Assembly: GCF_030813115.1 (NCBI RefSeq) | Contig: NZ_JAUSTY010000029.1 | Coordinates: forward strand, 1-35,531 | DNA length: 35,531 nucleotides | Origin: Bacillus horti | GTDB taxonomy: Bacteria > Bacillota > Bacilli > Caldalkalibacillales > JCM-10596 | Direction of reading: 5' to 3' | Shown: piece by piece, positions 9,801 through 18,725 of the stretch | Numbering within the stretch: position 1 is the first letter of the stretch | Layout of the letters: every line of letters begins with the position of its first letter | The notes under the pieces: model-generated | What the model was told of the DNA's origin: nothing | What the model saw: only the letters and a program-made list of their open reading frames with translations | The model's database searches: none | Made by a program: the position numbers and the translations under genes

Positions 9801-12800
9801 AGGCTTTGATTTGTTAAAGCCGTTATGGCGTGTGCAAGTTTATAAATGGGGCGAAATGAATTATTCCTTTATTCTAATCTGTCATCATGCAATTTTAGAT
9901 GGCTGGAGTGTGGCTTCCTTTATAACCGAGCTAGCTAATCTGTATTTAAAATTAAAAGATGGTGTGCTGGAAACCTCTACTCAGCTTCCGTTAAAGCATG
10001 ATTATAAGGCCTTTATTATAGAACAGCTTGCTATCAAAAAAGATGAGACGATGCGCTCATTTTGGCAGAAGGAGCTAGAGGATTACAAAAGGCTTTCATT
10101 GCCAAGTCGATTAGTAGAGCACCAGGAAACAATGATTTTTGAATATGAGTTAGATGAAGCGCTATTAAGGGACTTAAAGCACCTAGCTCAGAAGCATCAC
10201 ACTACGATGAAGCATGTTTGCTTTGCTTTCTATTTAAATATGCTGAATATGCTCTCCTATGAAAATGATTTTGTTGTTGGAATTGTAGAGCATAATCGTC
10301 CACATTGTGAGCATGCGGATCAAATATTGGGCTGCTTTTTAAATACGGTTCCTTTTAGAATGGCTTTTGGGGCACAACTCACTTGGGATCAGTTTATTGA
10401 AGCAGTAGATATGAAGCTAAAAGAGCTTAAATGGTATGGTCGTCTTCCATTTCAGGAAATTTTAAAATCAATCGGTGAGTCTTCTACTGGAAGCAATCCC
10501 ATTTACGATACATTTTTTAATTTCATAGATTTCCACATCTATAAGGAGATGAATTTTGAAACGACTCAGGATAATGAAAGCCTAGAAATCAAGGAATTTA
10601 CTAAAAATCATATTTCCTTTGATTTCACAGTCATTCATACGGAGGAACAGCTTAAGCTCAGCTTAATTTACTCCAATTCTGTTTTTTCAAGGGAAGATAT
10701 TCATAGGCTTACTCAGTACTTCGTTCAAAGTGTACGTTTAGCAGCGACTCAAGGACAATCTGTCATAACTAAAGAGTACATGCTGTCTGTGGAAGAGAAA
10801 CAGCTTCTAGAAAGACAGCTTTTAGGAGAAAATCCAACTGGCTTAGCAAATAACGAGAAAATATCTAGTATGTCTAGCATCTTTGAGCTTTTTGAAGCAA
10901 ATGCTTCTCAGGGCTCTACCCAAATAGCCTTGGTCGATGAAAAACAGAAGCTATCGTATGAACAGCTTAACACTCAGGTACGCTTAGTCGCCACAGCTTT
11001 AAAGAACAGGGGTATCGAGCCTAAACAGACAGTAGCAATTATGCTTGAACCATCCGTAGAAGTCATCATTAGTATGCTATCTGTATGGAAGATAGGTGCT
11101 GTTTTTACACCAATTGATCCTGAATCACCAATAGAACGAATAAACTATATCCTACAGGACAGTGGAAGTGTGGCCCTTGTTTCAACTGAGGAGTTAATAG
11201 CTAAGGGAGAAGGGAAGATAGAAGTCTCCTGTATGAGTGTAGACCATTTACTAGTGGAAAAAGTGAGCTGGTCAGAGGTTCATGACCCTAGCACAGCATC
11301 TATTGATTTAGATGATTTAGCTTATATTATGTATACCTCAGGCACTACAGGTATTCCTAAAGGTGTAATGATTAAACACGGCAGTTTAGCCAATTATGTG
11401 CATTGGTTCAAACACTTTACTAAGATTTCTGCAAAGGATCGAGCTGCCTTACTTTCGTCTCACAGCTTTGATCTGGGGTATACGAGCATCTTCTCAGCTC
11501 TAGCGTCAGGTAGTGCTTTATACCTGCTCTCAAAGGATACGTACATGCAGCCTCACAAACTTGTGAATTACTTGGATGAGCAAAATATCAGCTTTATTAA
11601 GCTTACGCCTGCACTGTTCAGCACGATAGCCCAGCAAAGAGAAGCAAGGGCTCAGCTGTCTTCCCTTAGATTAATTGTACTAGGAGGAGAGGCTCTACAA
11701 GTGAAGGATGTGGAGGTGTTCCATCAAGCGTATCCACATGTAGAGTTTGTTAATCATTACGGGCCTACAGAAGCTACCATTGGCTGTATCGCTCAGAAAA
11801 TAAGCTTTGAGGAGTGGGAGTTATTCAAGCTCAGCCCAACACTTGGCCATCCGATTGATAACACTAGAGTGTATATGCTGGATAAGAATAATCAATTGCT
11901 TCCACATGGAGTTGCTGGAGAAATAGCTATAGCTGGAGCGGGATTGGCTCAAGGATACCTGAATCGTAATGAATTAAATACTGAAAAATTTGTTTCCATT
12001 CAGTTATTAAACAATATAGAACGAGTATATAAATCTGGTGATTTCGGAAGGTTTACAGAGGACGGACGTATAGAGTATAGGGGTAGAATTGACGATCAAG
12101 TCAAAATACGTGGCTATCGAGTAGAACCAAAAGAGCTACAGGTGCAGCTTCAGAGGCAAAAGGATATTAAGGAAGCGTTCATTTTAACCGAAGCAGATGA
12201 GGCTGGCTCTACTTATCTAACTGCGTATTATTCAGCTAATAAGGAGCTAAATATATCAGAGCTGCGTGCGTCTTTATTAGAAGATTTGCCTGAATATATG
12301 CTTCCAAGATATTTTGTATTTTTAGATCAATTCCCTCTAACGCCAAACGGTAAAATAGACAGATTAGCATTAGCTAGCCATAAGCCTACAGTTTTTTCAA
12401 GTCATGCTTTCGAAGGGCCAAGAACGACTACTGAAGCGATTTTGGTTAAGCTATGGAAGGATGTCCTTGGACTGAAGGAGCTCAGTATTCATGATCATTT
12501 CTTTGAGGTCGGTGGAGATTCCATTAAGGCGATCCAGATATCCTCCAGGCTTTACGCCCAAGAGCTCCAAATGGAAATTAAGGATTTACTACTTTATCCA
12601 ACCATTGCCCAGCTCAGTAAGCATATTAAGCCTTTAGTAGAAAGGATTGATCAAGGACTGGCTCAAGGCAACGTTGAATTAGCTCCTATTCAACGCAGAT
12701 TTTTTAAAGCTCATTCAGATACTCAGCATCATTATAATCAGTCTGTGATGCTCCAATTTAATGATGGTTTAAGTGAAGCAGAGGTAACAATTATGTTTAA

Positions 12801-15800
12801 AAAGCTTCTGGAGCATCATGATGCCTTACGTATGCGTTACTCTGATGAAGAAAATGGAGAGGTAAAGCAGTTTTATGCAGACATCCAAAATACCTCCAAG
12901 TCATTTACTTTGCAAGTATTTGATTGGACAGAGAAAGCGGAGGAAGATATTGAGGCTGCTATTTCAATTGAACTCAATCACTTACAGGGAAGCCTAAATA
13001 TATTTGATGGACCATTAATACAGTTGGGCTTGTTTCAAACTATGAAGGGTGATCATCTAGCTGTGATTATTCATCATTTAGTTATAGATGGTGTTTCATG
13101 GAGAATTTTATTTGAGGATTTATCCACCTTGTATAGGCAGCTTCAAAATAAGGAGCCTTTAGCGCTTCCGGCTAAAACTCATTCTTACCAGCATTGGTCT
13201 AAGCATCTGCAGGAGCTCGTAATGAACAAAAGCTTCATGAAATCAGCAGATTATTGGCAGAAGCTTGAGCAGGTGGACGCACACCCATTACCTAAAGATC
13301 ATATAGCAGAGAGCAATTTGACTAAGGATACTAGATTTGTAGAGTTAGCCTTCTCGAAAGAGGAGACAAATGATGTGTTAAAGCATGTTCATCGTGCTTA
13401 TTCCACAGATGTGAATGATTTTCTACTTAGTGCTTTAGGATTGGCTTATCAGCAATGGAGTGGATTAGATAAGCTGTTTATCGATTTAGAAGGTCATGGA
13501 CGCGAGGATATTGTCCAAGCTGTTAACACCTCAAGAACAGTCGGCTGGTTCACAGCTATTTATCCGATTCTTCTTGACATGTCATCACTTAGCATCGGAC
13601 GACTTAGTGAAGACAGGCTCTCTTATTTCTTAAAAGCTACTAAAGAAAGCTTGAGACAAATCCCACATAAGGGTATTGGATATGGGGTTCTGAATGAGTT
13701 CACTTCAAGGGAGGAGAAGGAAGAGAGAACGAGTATTAAAGCAGAGGTTAGCTTTAACTATCTTGGGCAGTTTGATCAGGATTTAGATACGGACAGCTTT
13801 TCGCTATCCCCTTATTCAAGTGGTATGACCATTCATCCTGAAAGACCCAGAGCGTATGCTCTTGATGTGACCGGCATTGTGTCTCAAGGAAGGTTAACCC
13901 TGTACTTCCATTATAACGTAAATGAATTTGAGGACAGGACGATTCAAAGTTTGGCAGACCTTTACCTAGAGCAAATACAGCTGCTTACTGAGCATTGTAA
14001 GCATGTGAAAGTTGGAGAAAAAACACCTAGTGATTACCGTAACAGCTCTATAACCATCGATGAGCTTGCTTTTATTCAAAAGCAATTTATCCACCGCGAA
14101 ATTGAGAAGGTTTATGGATTATCCCCTATGCAGAAGGGTTTTCTCTTTCATGCTTTATATCATGAGGGGTCTAATGCCTACTTTGAACAATTTTGCTTTA
14201 CTTTAAAGGGAATTCTGAATGTGGAGGCGTTTGAAAGAAGCTATAATGAGCTGTTAAAGAGATACGATATTTTTAGGACAGCATTCATTTATGAAAACGT
14301 TAAGGAAATGCAGCAGGTTGTACTGGAGCATGAGGATATTAAGATTTGGTATGAGGATGTTCAGCATTTAACAGATCTTGAAAAACAGCAATATACGGCA
14401 AGCTTTAAGCATGCTGATCGTGAAAAAGGCTTTACATTATCGGAAGGTTTGCTTATGAGAATGTCGCTTATACGACTGGAAGAACAAGAATATCAGGTCG
14501 TTTGGAGTCATCATCATACCATTATGGACGGATGGTGTATGGGCATTATCACTCAAGAGTTCTTTACTATTTACTCCACCTATGCGCGTAATGAAGAGCC
14601 TATACTTGAGAATCCAGAGCCGTACAGCCGTTACATCGATTGGTTAGAGCAGTTGGATCATGGTGTAGCATTAGACTATTGGAAGGACTATTTATCTGAG
14701 TATGATCAACAGGCTACTTTACCTAAGACAAATGACCTGCTATCAAGTGAGGAATATACTAACAAGGAACAATACTTCGATTTAGGCAAGGACTTGTCCC
14801 TTAAAATTCAGACGTTAGCAAAGCAGGAGCAGGTTACCATTAATACTATTTTTCAGGCTGTGTGGGGAATTTTACTACAGAGATACAACCATACAGATGA
14901 TGTTGTCTTCGGTTCTGTTGTTTCCGGTAGACCGCCGGATCTTCCTGGGATTGAGAAGATGGTGGGGCTGTTTATTAATACGATTCCAGTAAGAGTGAAA
15001 AGCAGCTCAAATATGAGCTTTTCGGAGCTTCTAAAGACTCTTCAGGAACAGGCTTTTGAAGCCAAGCAGTACGAATACTTTTCTCTAGCTGAGATTCAAA
15101 ATACATCTACGTTAAAGCAGAATTTGCTCGAAAATATTATGATCTTTGAAAATTACCCTATTGAAGCACAAATGAAAGAATCCAATGAACAGGGTATACA
15201 GCTATCAATTGATCAAGTCGAAATTTTTGAACAAACCAATTATGACTTTAATATGACCATCATTCCTGAGAATGACATGACGATACGGTTTAGCTACAAT
15301 GCTAACGTCTATACGGAGGAGACGGTTGAAAAAGTAAAGGGTCACTTATTTGAGGTTTTTAGACAGGTTACTCACCATTCTGAAATGAGAATGAGAGATA
15401 TTACGATTGTCTCTGAGCAAGAAGCACATCAGTTACTGAGCCAATTTAATAACACCCTGATGCCTTTCCCACATGATAAAACCCTTCAGGATATGTTTGA
15501 AGAACAGGTTGCTCAAACTCCTGATCGTCTGGCTGTACGATGTGGTGATACTACTTTAACGTATGCTCAGCTAAATCAGCGTGCTAATGCTATTGCTCAT
15601 TATCTGAGGGGAAAAGGGGCTGACAGGAATAGTCTCGTAGGTATTTTGGTTGAACGGTCTATTGAAATGATGGTTGGAATATTTGGCATTATAAAAGCAG
15701 GGGCTGCCTATTTGCCTATCGATCCAAGCTTACCAACAGATAGAATTCAATACATGCTGGAGGATAGTGAAGCAAAGCTAGTCATTACTCAAAAAAAATT

Positions 15801-18705
15801 CCTTGAAGTGCTGAAAGATGTAGAACATCGAATGGCTACAGAAGCATTGTTTACAGTGGTAAATTTGAATGATCCATCATTGTATAGTGATATCATTGCA
15901 CCAGCTGAAAAATATAGTTCACCAGAAAGTTTAGCCTATGTGATTTATACTTCAGGGTCAACGGGTAAGCCAAAGGGAACAATGATTGAGCACCGTTCTG
16001 TATTAAATAGGATTCATTGGATGCAAAGGAAGTATCCGCTCACTGAGCATGACGTCATCCTGCAAAAAACACCGTTTACGTTTGATGTTTCTGTCTGGGA
16101 GTTATTTTGGTGGACCTTTGCTGGCGCTTCTGTGAGTTTGCTACCGCCGGGTGGAGAGAAAAACCCTGAAATGATTTTACACACCATTGAACGAGAGAAA
16201 GTAACGACGATGCATTTTGTTCCTTCTATGCTAAACGCCTTTTTGGAGTATGTGGAGCACACCGCAGAGAGAGATCAATTACGCTCTTTAAAGCGTGTCT
16301 TTACTAGTGGAGAAGCTCTTCAAGCTAATCAAGTTAATCAATTTATAGCTCTTGTTAATAAGCATTCGGGAGCCACCCTGCACAACCTATATGGACCAAC
16401 AGAGGCAACAGTGGATGTATCCTACTTCGATTGCTCGGAGGAAGGCTTGAACGTTATTCCAATTGGAAAGCCAATAGATAACATCAAGCTGTACGTGCTA
16501 AATCCTGATTTAAATCTACAGCCAATCGGCTGTCCAGGGGAGCTGTGCATTGGTGGAGTTGGAGTTGGCCGGGGCTATATAAATAAAGCGGAATTAACGG
16601 CTGAAAAGTTTATTTCTAATCCTTTTGAAACTGATCAAGTGTTATACCGTACAGGAGATCTTGTCAAATGGCAGGAAGACGGAAATATTCAATATTTAGG
16701 ACGTTTTGACCATCAGGTGAAAATTAGAGGTCATAGAATTGAATTAGGTGAAATTGAATCCCAGCTTTTGAAGCTACCAGCTATCAAAGAGGCCGTAGTT
16801 ATATCTAAGCCTGATCATAATGAGAACAATCAGCTTGTTGCCTATATTGTGGCAACGACACGGTTAGATGCGACTCAATTAATTGAACAGTTAGCTGCTA
16901 AGCTTCCTGAGTATATGCTCCCAGCAGCTATTTTACAGCTAGATTCAATGCCTCTTACCCATAATGGGAAGCTAGACCGTAAGTCTTTGCCAGATCCATC
17001 CTACAAGTCTGAAAGGGAATATGAGGCCCCAAGAAATGACATTGAGGAAAAACTAGTAGAGATATGGATGGATGTTCTAGGGACCCAGCAGGTTGGCATT
17101 CATGATCATTTTTTCAGCCTAGGTGGAGATTCTATCAAAGCCATTCAAGTTGCATCCAGGCTATATAAATATGCTCTTAAGCTAGATATTAAGGATCTCT
17201 TTCAGTATCCTCGAATCGCTGACTTAAGTAAGTATGTTCGTGTCAATCGTAGAAAGCAGAGTCAGGAAATGGTCACTGGTGAAGTTATGCTAACTCCTAT
17301 TCAAAAGCACTTTTTTGAAACTCAAAAGCTTGAGCCAAAGCATTTCAACCAAGCGATTTTACTTTTTAATGAAAAAGGCTTTGAAGAGCATACAGTGAGA
17401 CAGGTATTTACGAAGCTTGTTGAGCATCATGATGCACTAAGAATGGTTGTTAGGAAGGAAAATAATCAGTTTGTTCAGGAAAATCGACCTTTTTCGACAA
17501 ATTCTCTTTCTGATCTATTCAAGCTCTTTGTTTTTCAGGTTCCTATTCAGGAGGATGTGTCAAGCTACATCCATCGCACAGCCACAACGATACACGAGGA
17601 TATAAGCCTTGAGCAGGGTCCTTTAGTAAAGGTAGCCATATTTAAAACAAATGAGGGAGATCATTTATTAATAGTCATCCATCATTTAGTGATTGATGGG
17701 GTTTCTTGGAGAATACTATTAGCTGATTTAGAGCTTGGCTTTAATCAGGTATCCCGGCAGCAGCCTATTGAATTCCAAGCAAAAACATTGTCTTTCAAAG
17801 AATGGTCTGTGGCTCTTTCCGATTACTCTAAGAGTAAGCTCGCCTCTAAGGAATTAGCTTACTGGGAAGAAGTAGAGGCTGAACAATTTACTATTTTGCC
17901 TAGGGATCAGTCTATGAAAACCCGACTTTTACATGACGCCGATGTTCTGTCTGCTTCTTTATCTAATCAGCAGACCAAGCAGCTTCTGACATCGGCACAC
18001 CAAGCCTATAATACTGAGATTAATGATTTGCTCCTTAGTGCATTGGGGCTGGCTTTACACAAATGGACAGGACGAGAAAGGCTTGGCATTCATTTAGAGG
18101 GTCATGGAAGGGAAGAAATCGTTGCTGGTCTTGATACTACAAGAACGGTTGGATGGTTTACAGCTATTTATCCTGTTGTTTTGGATGTTAAGGGAGTTCA
18201 AGCTGAAGAAGCGGAAAGCGTAGGTTATTGGATTAAGAATGTGAAAGAGATGTTAAGAAAGGTCCCGCATAAAGGTGTAGGATATGGCGTTTTAAAATAC
18301 AATGCTAGCTTGCTACAGGATAGTCCTAGTGACGGTATAGATGTTCTCTTTAATTATTTAGGGCAGTTTGATCAGGAATTAAACTCAAGCTATTTCAAAG
18401 GCTCACCTTATTCAAGTGGAATCGCTTCTAGTCCTGGATCGATTAAAGAGTATGCTTTAGATCTAAGTGCCATCGTTACGGAAGGAAAGCTAGCTGTGCG
18501 CGCAGCCTTTCATCCACAGGAATTCAAAAGAGAAACAATTGACTTGTTTTTGCAGCAGTTTATACATTCCTTGGGTGCGGTTATTGATCATTGTGATTTG
18601 CAAAAAGAGACGATATCTACACCGGCTGATTTAGGCTATGAGGACCTAACAATTGATGAATTGGACGAGCTACAGGATGAGTTAGGTGAGCTTATTGATG
18701 ACTAA
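6805..18705 (+). CDS. NRPS gene 2: half-C-A(Thr)-T / C-A(Asp)-T-E / C-A(Ser)-T-E
   Basis: A 3,966-residue synthetase that should add three residues: Thr (perhaps dehydrated), D-Asp and D-Ser. Domains by residue: C-terminal C lobe only (13-262), A (271-766), T (FFELGGDSIRA, Ser811), divergent C (891-1332, HHAILDGW), A (1356-1852), T (FFEVGGDSIKA, Ser1906), E (1951-2412, HHLVIDG, EGHGRE, NYLGQFDQ), C accepting D-donors (2432-2872, HHTIMDGW), A (2886-3392), T (FFSLGGDSIKA, Ser3443) and E (3488-3946). The acidic tail (TIDELDELQDELGELIDD) resembles the donor communication segments that follow terminal E domains. Gene 3 starts 20 bp later with a matching acceptor-type N-terminus. The first module lacks its own full C domain, so chain transfer must use the orphan C at the end of gene 1. 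Confidence 0.97.
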   Translation: MKDQHTSTSLVTHDMYIEEKKYWMSKLADNQIISVIPNDIPRRLKRTSEVESYHMSMPSALSKKALALAKQSDHALFMILLAGVAFLFQKYTGNDDVLLGMPSFKQPKDTSNESRPLSPVLPLSLSIKSDYTFKQWLLETRNTVLQADENKSIPFSALLQLLEMENQNESITWETVLYLRNIHQVDTLEGMTNDFILDFERKNDELELNIHFNPELYSRALIEQFGGQLFHLYDTVLHHTDLKLADIEVLRNHEIKDILSNADTASFPLHSSLQQLFEEQVERVPNHIALKYGEKVMDYKALNEKANQVAWFLRKEGVGRDSIVGIMLDRSMEMLIAIIGILKAGGAYLPIDPAYPKDRINYMLGDSAARYLITKSAYLHDVKYSGLVIDLNDSMISNQPVQNLESLTEPSDLAYIIYTSGTTGQPKGAMIEHRNVVQLLFNDRFQFQFSERDTWTLFHSYCFDFSVWEMYGALLYGGRLLIIPKEVAQNTSDFVQLVEKENVTVLNQTPTAFYSFLEELKRKQSELDLRYVIFGGEALKPAMLNGYQERFPHTKLVNMYGITETTVHVTYKEISSYEIENNISNVGKPLPTLYVHILDKNKRLVPDGAIGELYVGGAGVARGYLNRPELTSTRFIHDPYRQGMILYRTGDLAKRLPSGELEYYGRMDHQVKIRGHRIELGEIESVLLKQGELLEVAALTRVDADDQAYICVYFRSEKKIGSALLREKLAQELPEYMLPAYYIQVDALPLTSNGKLDHSKLPNPLHGVELETEYVSPQTETELLLAQLFQDVFSGSRIGVKDNFFELGGDSIRALRLVSAINESLETELQIRHIYEYSSIEQLAEWMDQQDQTDQLEPVLETESVIEEIEAQKAEVLSNDLERKKLPANIADMYPLSDIQLGMLYYQMQNPDEGTYHDQMPYEFIDATFHKEALIHALELLTKKHPMLRTVFHLRSASAPMQIVLNEATPDVAFIDVSQLERSAQKQHIEAALLEDRSAGFDLLKPLWRVQVYKWGEMNYSFILICHHAILDGWSVASFITELANLYLKLKDGVLETSTQLPLKHDYKAFIIEQLAIKKDETMRSFWQKELEDYKRLSLPSRLVEHQETMIFEYELDEALLRDLKHLAQKHHTTMKHVCFAFYLNMLNMLSYENDFVVGIVEHNRPHCEHADQILGCFLNTVPFRMAFGAQLTWDQFIEAVDMKLKELKWYGRLPFQEILKSIGESSTGSNPIYDTFFNFIDFHIYKEMNFETTQDNESLEIKEFTKNHISFDFTVIHTEEQLKLSLIYSNSVFSREDIHRLTQYFVQSVRLAATQGQSVITKEYMLSVEEKQLLERQLLGENPTGLANNEKISSMSSIFELFEANASQGSTQIALVDEKQKLSYEQLNTQVRLVATALKNRGIEPKQTVAIMLEPSVEVIISMLSVWKIGAVFTPIDPESPIERINYILQDSGSVALVSTEELIAKGEGKIEVSCMSVDHLLVEKVSWSEVHDPSTASIDLDDLAYIMYTSGTTGIPKGVMIKHGSLANYVHWFKHFTKISAKDRAALLSSHSFDLGYTSIFSALASGSALYLLSKDTYMQPHKLVNYLDEQNISFIKLTPALFSTIAQQREARAQLSSLRLIVLGGEALQVKDVEVFHQAYPHVEFVNHYGPTEATIGCIAQKISFEEWELFKLSPTLGHPIDNTRVYMLDKNNQLLPHGVAGEIAIAGAGLAQGYLNRNELNTEKFVSIQLLNNIERVYKSGDFGRFTEDGRIEYRGRIDDQVKIRGYRVEPKELQVQLQRQKDIKEAFILTEADEAGSTYLTAYYSANKELNISELRASLLEDLPEYMLPRYFVFLDQFPLTPNGKIDRLALASHKPTVFSSHAFEGPRTTTEAILVKLWKDVLGLKELSIHDHFFEVGGDSIKAIQISSRLYAQELQMEIKDLLLYPTIAQLSKHIKPLVERIDQGLAQGNVELAPIQRRFFKAHSDTQHHYNQSVMLQFNDGLSEAEVTIMFKKLLEHHDALRMRYSDEENGEVKQFYADIQNTSKSFTLQVFDWTEKAEEDIEAAISIELNHLQGSLNIFDGPLIQLGLFQTMKGDHLAVIIHHLVIDGVSWRILFEDLSTLYRQLQNKEPLALPAKTHSYQHWSKHLQELVMNKSFMKSADYWQKLEQVDAHPLPKDHIAESNLTKDTRFVELAFSKEETNDVLKHVHRAYSTDVNDFLLSALGLAYQQWSGLDKLFIDLEGHGREDIVQAVNTSRTVGWFTAIYPILLDMSSLSIGRLSEDRLSYFLKATKESLRQIPHKGIGYGVLNEFTSREEKEERTSIKAEVSFNYLGQFDQDLDTDSFSLSPYSSGMTIHPERPRAYALDVTGIVSQGRLTLYFHYNVNEFEDRTIQSLADLYLEQIQLLTEHCKHVKVGEKTPSDYRNSSITIDELAFIQKQFIHREIEKVYGLSPMQKGFLFHALYHEGSNAYFEQFCFTLKGILNVEAFERSYNELLKRYDIFRTAFIYENVKEMQQVVLEHEDIKIWYEDVQHLTDLEKQQYTASFKHADREKGFTLSEGLLMRMSLIRLEEQEYQVVWSHHHTIMDGWCMGIITQEFFTIYSTYARNEEPILENPEPYSRYIDWLEQLDHGVALDYWKDYLSEYDQQATLPKTNDLLSSEEYTNKEQYFDLGKDLSLKIQTLAKQEQVTINTIFQAVWGILLQRYNHTDDVVFGSVVSGRPPDLPGIEKMVGLFINTIPVRVKSSSNMSFSELLKTLQEQAFEAKQYEYFSLAEIQNTSTLKQNLLENIMIFENYPIEAQMKESNEQGIQLSIDQVEIFEQTNYDFNMTIIPENDMTIRFSYNANVYTEETVEKVKGHLFEVFRQVTHHSEMRMRDITIVSEQEAHQLLSQFNNTLMPFPHDKTLQDMFEEQVAQTPDRLAVRCGDTTLTYAQLNQRANAIAHYLRGKGADRNSLVGILVERSIEMMVGIFGIIKAGAAYLPIDPSLPTDRIQYMLEDSEAKLVITQKKFLEVLKDVEHRMATEALFTVVNLNDPSLYSDIIAPAEKYSSPESLAYVIYTSGSTGKPKGTMIEHRSVLNRIHWMQRKYPLTEHDVILQKTPFTFDVSVWELFWWTFAGASVSLLPPGGEKNPEMILHTIEREKVTTMHFVPSMLNAFLEYVEHTAERDQLRSLKRVFTSGEALQANQVNQFIALVNKHSGATLHNLYGPTEATVDVSYFDCSEEGLNVIPIGKPIDNIKLYVLNPDLNLQPIGCPGELCIGGVGVGRGYINKAELTAEKFISNPFETDQVLYRTGDLVKWQEDGNIQYLGRFDHQVKIRGHRIELGEIESQLLKLPAIKEAVVISKPDHNENNQLVAYIVATTRLDATQLIEQLAAKLPEYMLPAAILQLDSMPLTHNGKLDRKSLPDPSYKSEREYEAPRNDIEEKLVEIWMDVLGTQQVGIHDHFFSLGGDSIKAIQVASRLYKYALKLDIKDLFQYPRIADLSKYVRVNRRKQSQEMVTGEVMLTPIQKHFFETQKLEPKHFNQAILLFNEKGFEEHTVRQVFTKLVEHHDALRMVVRKENNQFVQENRPFSTNSLSDLFKLFVFQVPIQEDVSSYIHRTATTIHEDISLEQGPLVKVAIFKTNEGDHLLIVIHHLVIDGVSWRILLADLELGFNQVSRQQPIEFQAKTLSFKEWSVALSDYSKSKLASKELAYWEEVEAEQFTILPRDQSMKTRLLHDADVLSASLSNQQTKQLLTSAHQAYNTEINDLLLSALGLALHKWTGRERLGIHLEGHGREEIVAGLDTTRTVGWFTAIYPVVLDVKGVQAEEAESVGYWIKNVKEMLRKVPHKGVGYGVLKYNASLLQDSPSDGIDVLFNYLGQFDQELNSSYFKGSPYSSGIASSPGSIKEYALDLSAIVTEGKLAVRAAFHPQEFKRETIDLFLQQFIHSLGAVIDHCDLQKETISTPADLGYEDLTIDELDELQDELGELIDD
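6841..7590 (+). other. N-terminal half C domain (C lobe only), gene 2
   Basis: The segment begins at EEKKYWMSKL, equivalent to the middle of a C domain, and continues through ALFMILLAGVAFLFQKYTG, VLLGMPSF (C5 equivalent) and the region leading into the A domain. Motifs C1 to C3, including HHxxxDG, are absent, and the DNA upstream is intergenic, so it cannot condense. A homologous half domain opens gene 4. Possible roles are docking to the preceding protein or supporting the A domain. It could also be a leftover of gene fission. Confidence 0.8.
7615..9100 (+). other. A domain, threonine, gene 2
   Basis: Motifs: YTSGTTGQPKG (A3), FDFSVWEM (A4, about 8191), NMYGITETT (A5), YRTGDLA (A7), NGKLDH (A10). 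Pocket positions read D F W N I G M V H plus Lys, the classical threonine code. The A domain of gene 4's first module has the same code. Confidence 0.88.
9475..10800 (+). other. Divergent C domain after Thr module, gene 2 (possible Dhb-forming)
   Basis: A C domain with intact HHAILDGW (His codons near 9883-9888) but unlike the other C domains here. It has YPLSDIQLGMLYYQ and TYHDQ at C1, NRPHC in place of the usual SGRP and LGCFLNTVPFR at C6. It follows a Thr carrier domain. C domains of the modified-amino-acid clade in Dha/Dhb peptides, such as the albopeptide enzyme, dehydrate the upstream Ser/Thr, and this domain may belong with them. That role is inference; an ordinary L-donor C domain is the alternative. 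Confidence 0.6.
10870..12360 (+). other. A domain, aspartate, gene 2
   Basis: Motifs: YTSGTTGIPKG, SFDLGYTSIF (about 11467), NHYGPTEATIG, YKSGDFG, NGKIDR. Pocket residues read D L T K V G H I G plus Lys, identical to the known aspartate code of surfactin-type synthetases. The E domain at 12655-14040 (HHLVIDG, NYLGQFDQ) should deliver D-Asp. Confidence 0.88.
15460..16980 (+). other. A domain, serine, gene 2
   Basis: Motifs: YTSGSTGKPKG, FDVSVWELFWW (16081), NLYGPTEATVD, YRTGDLV, NGKLDR. Pocket residues read D V W H F S L V D plus Lys, a known serine code. The terminal E domain (17266-18640, HHLVIDG, NYLGQFDQ) predicts D-Ser. Confidence 0.87.
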
Positions 18706-18711
18706 GTGATA

Positions 18712-18719
18712 GGGAGGGG
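18712..18719 (+). promoter_or_regulatory. Ribosome binding site deciding the GTG start of gene 3
   Basis: GGGAGGGG ends six bases before GTG 18726. The encoded N-terminus (MSQKVEIQRIYPLTPMQ) matches the usual start of stand-alone C-first NRPS proteins and that of gene 5 (MAKKVEIQNIYPCTPMQ). Confidence 0.8.
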
Positions 18720-18725
18720 ATACAG

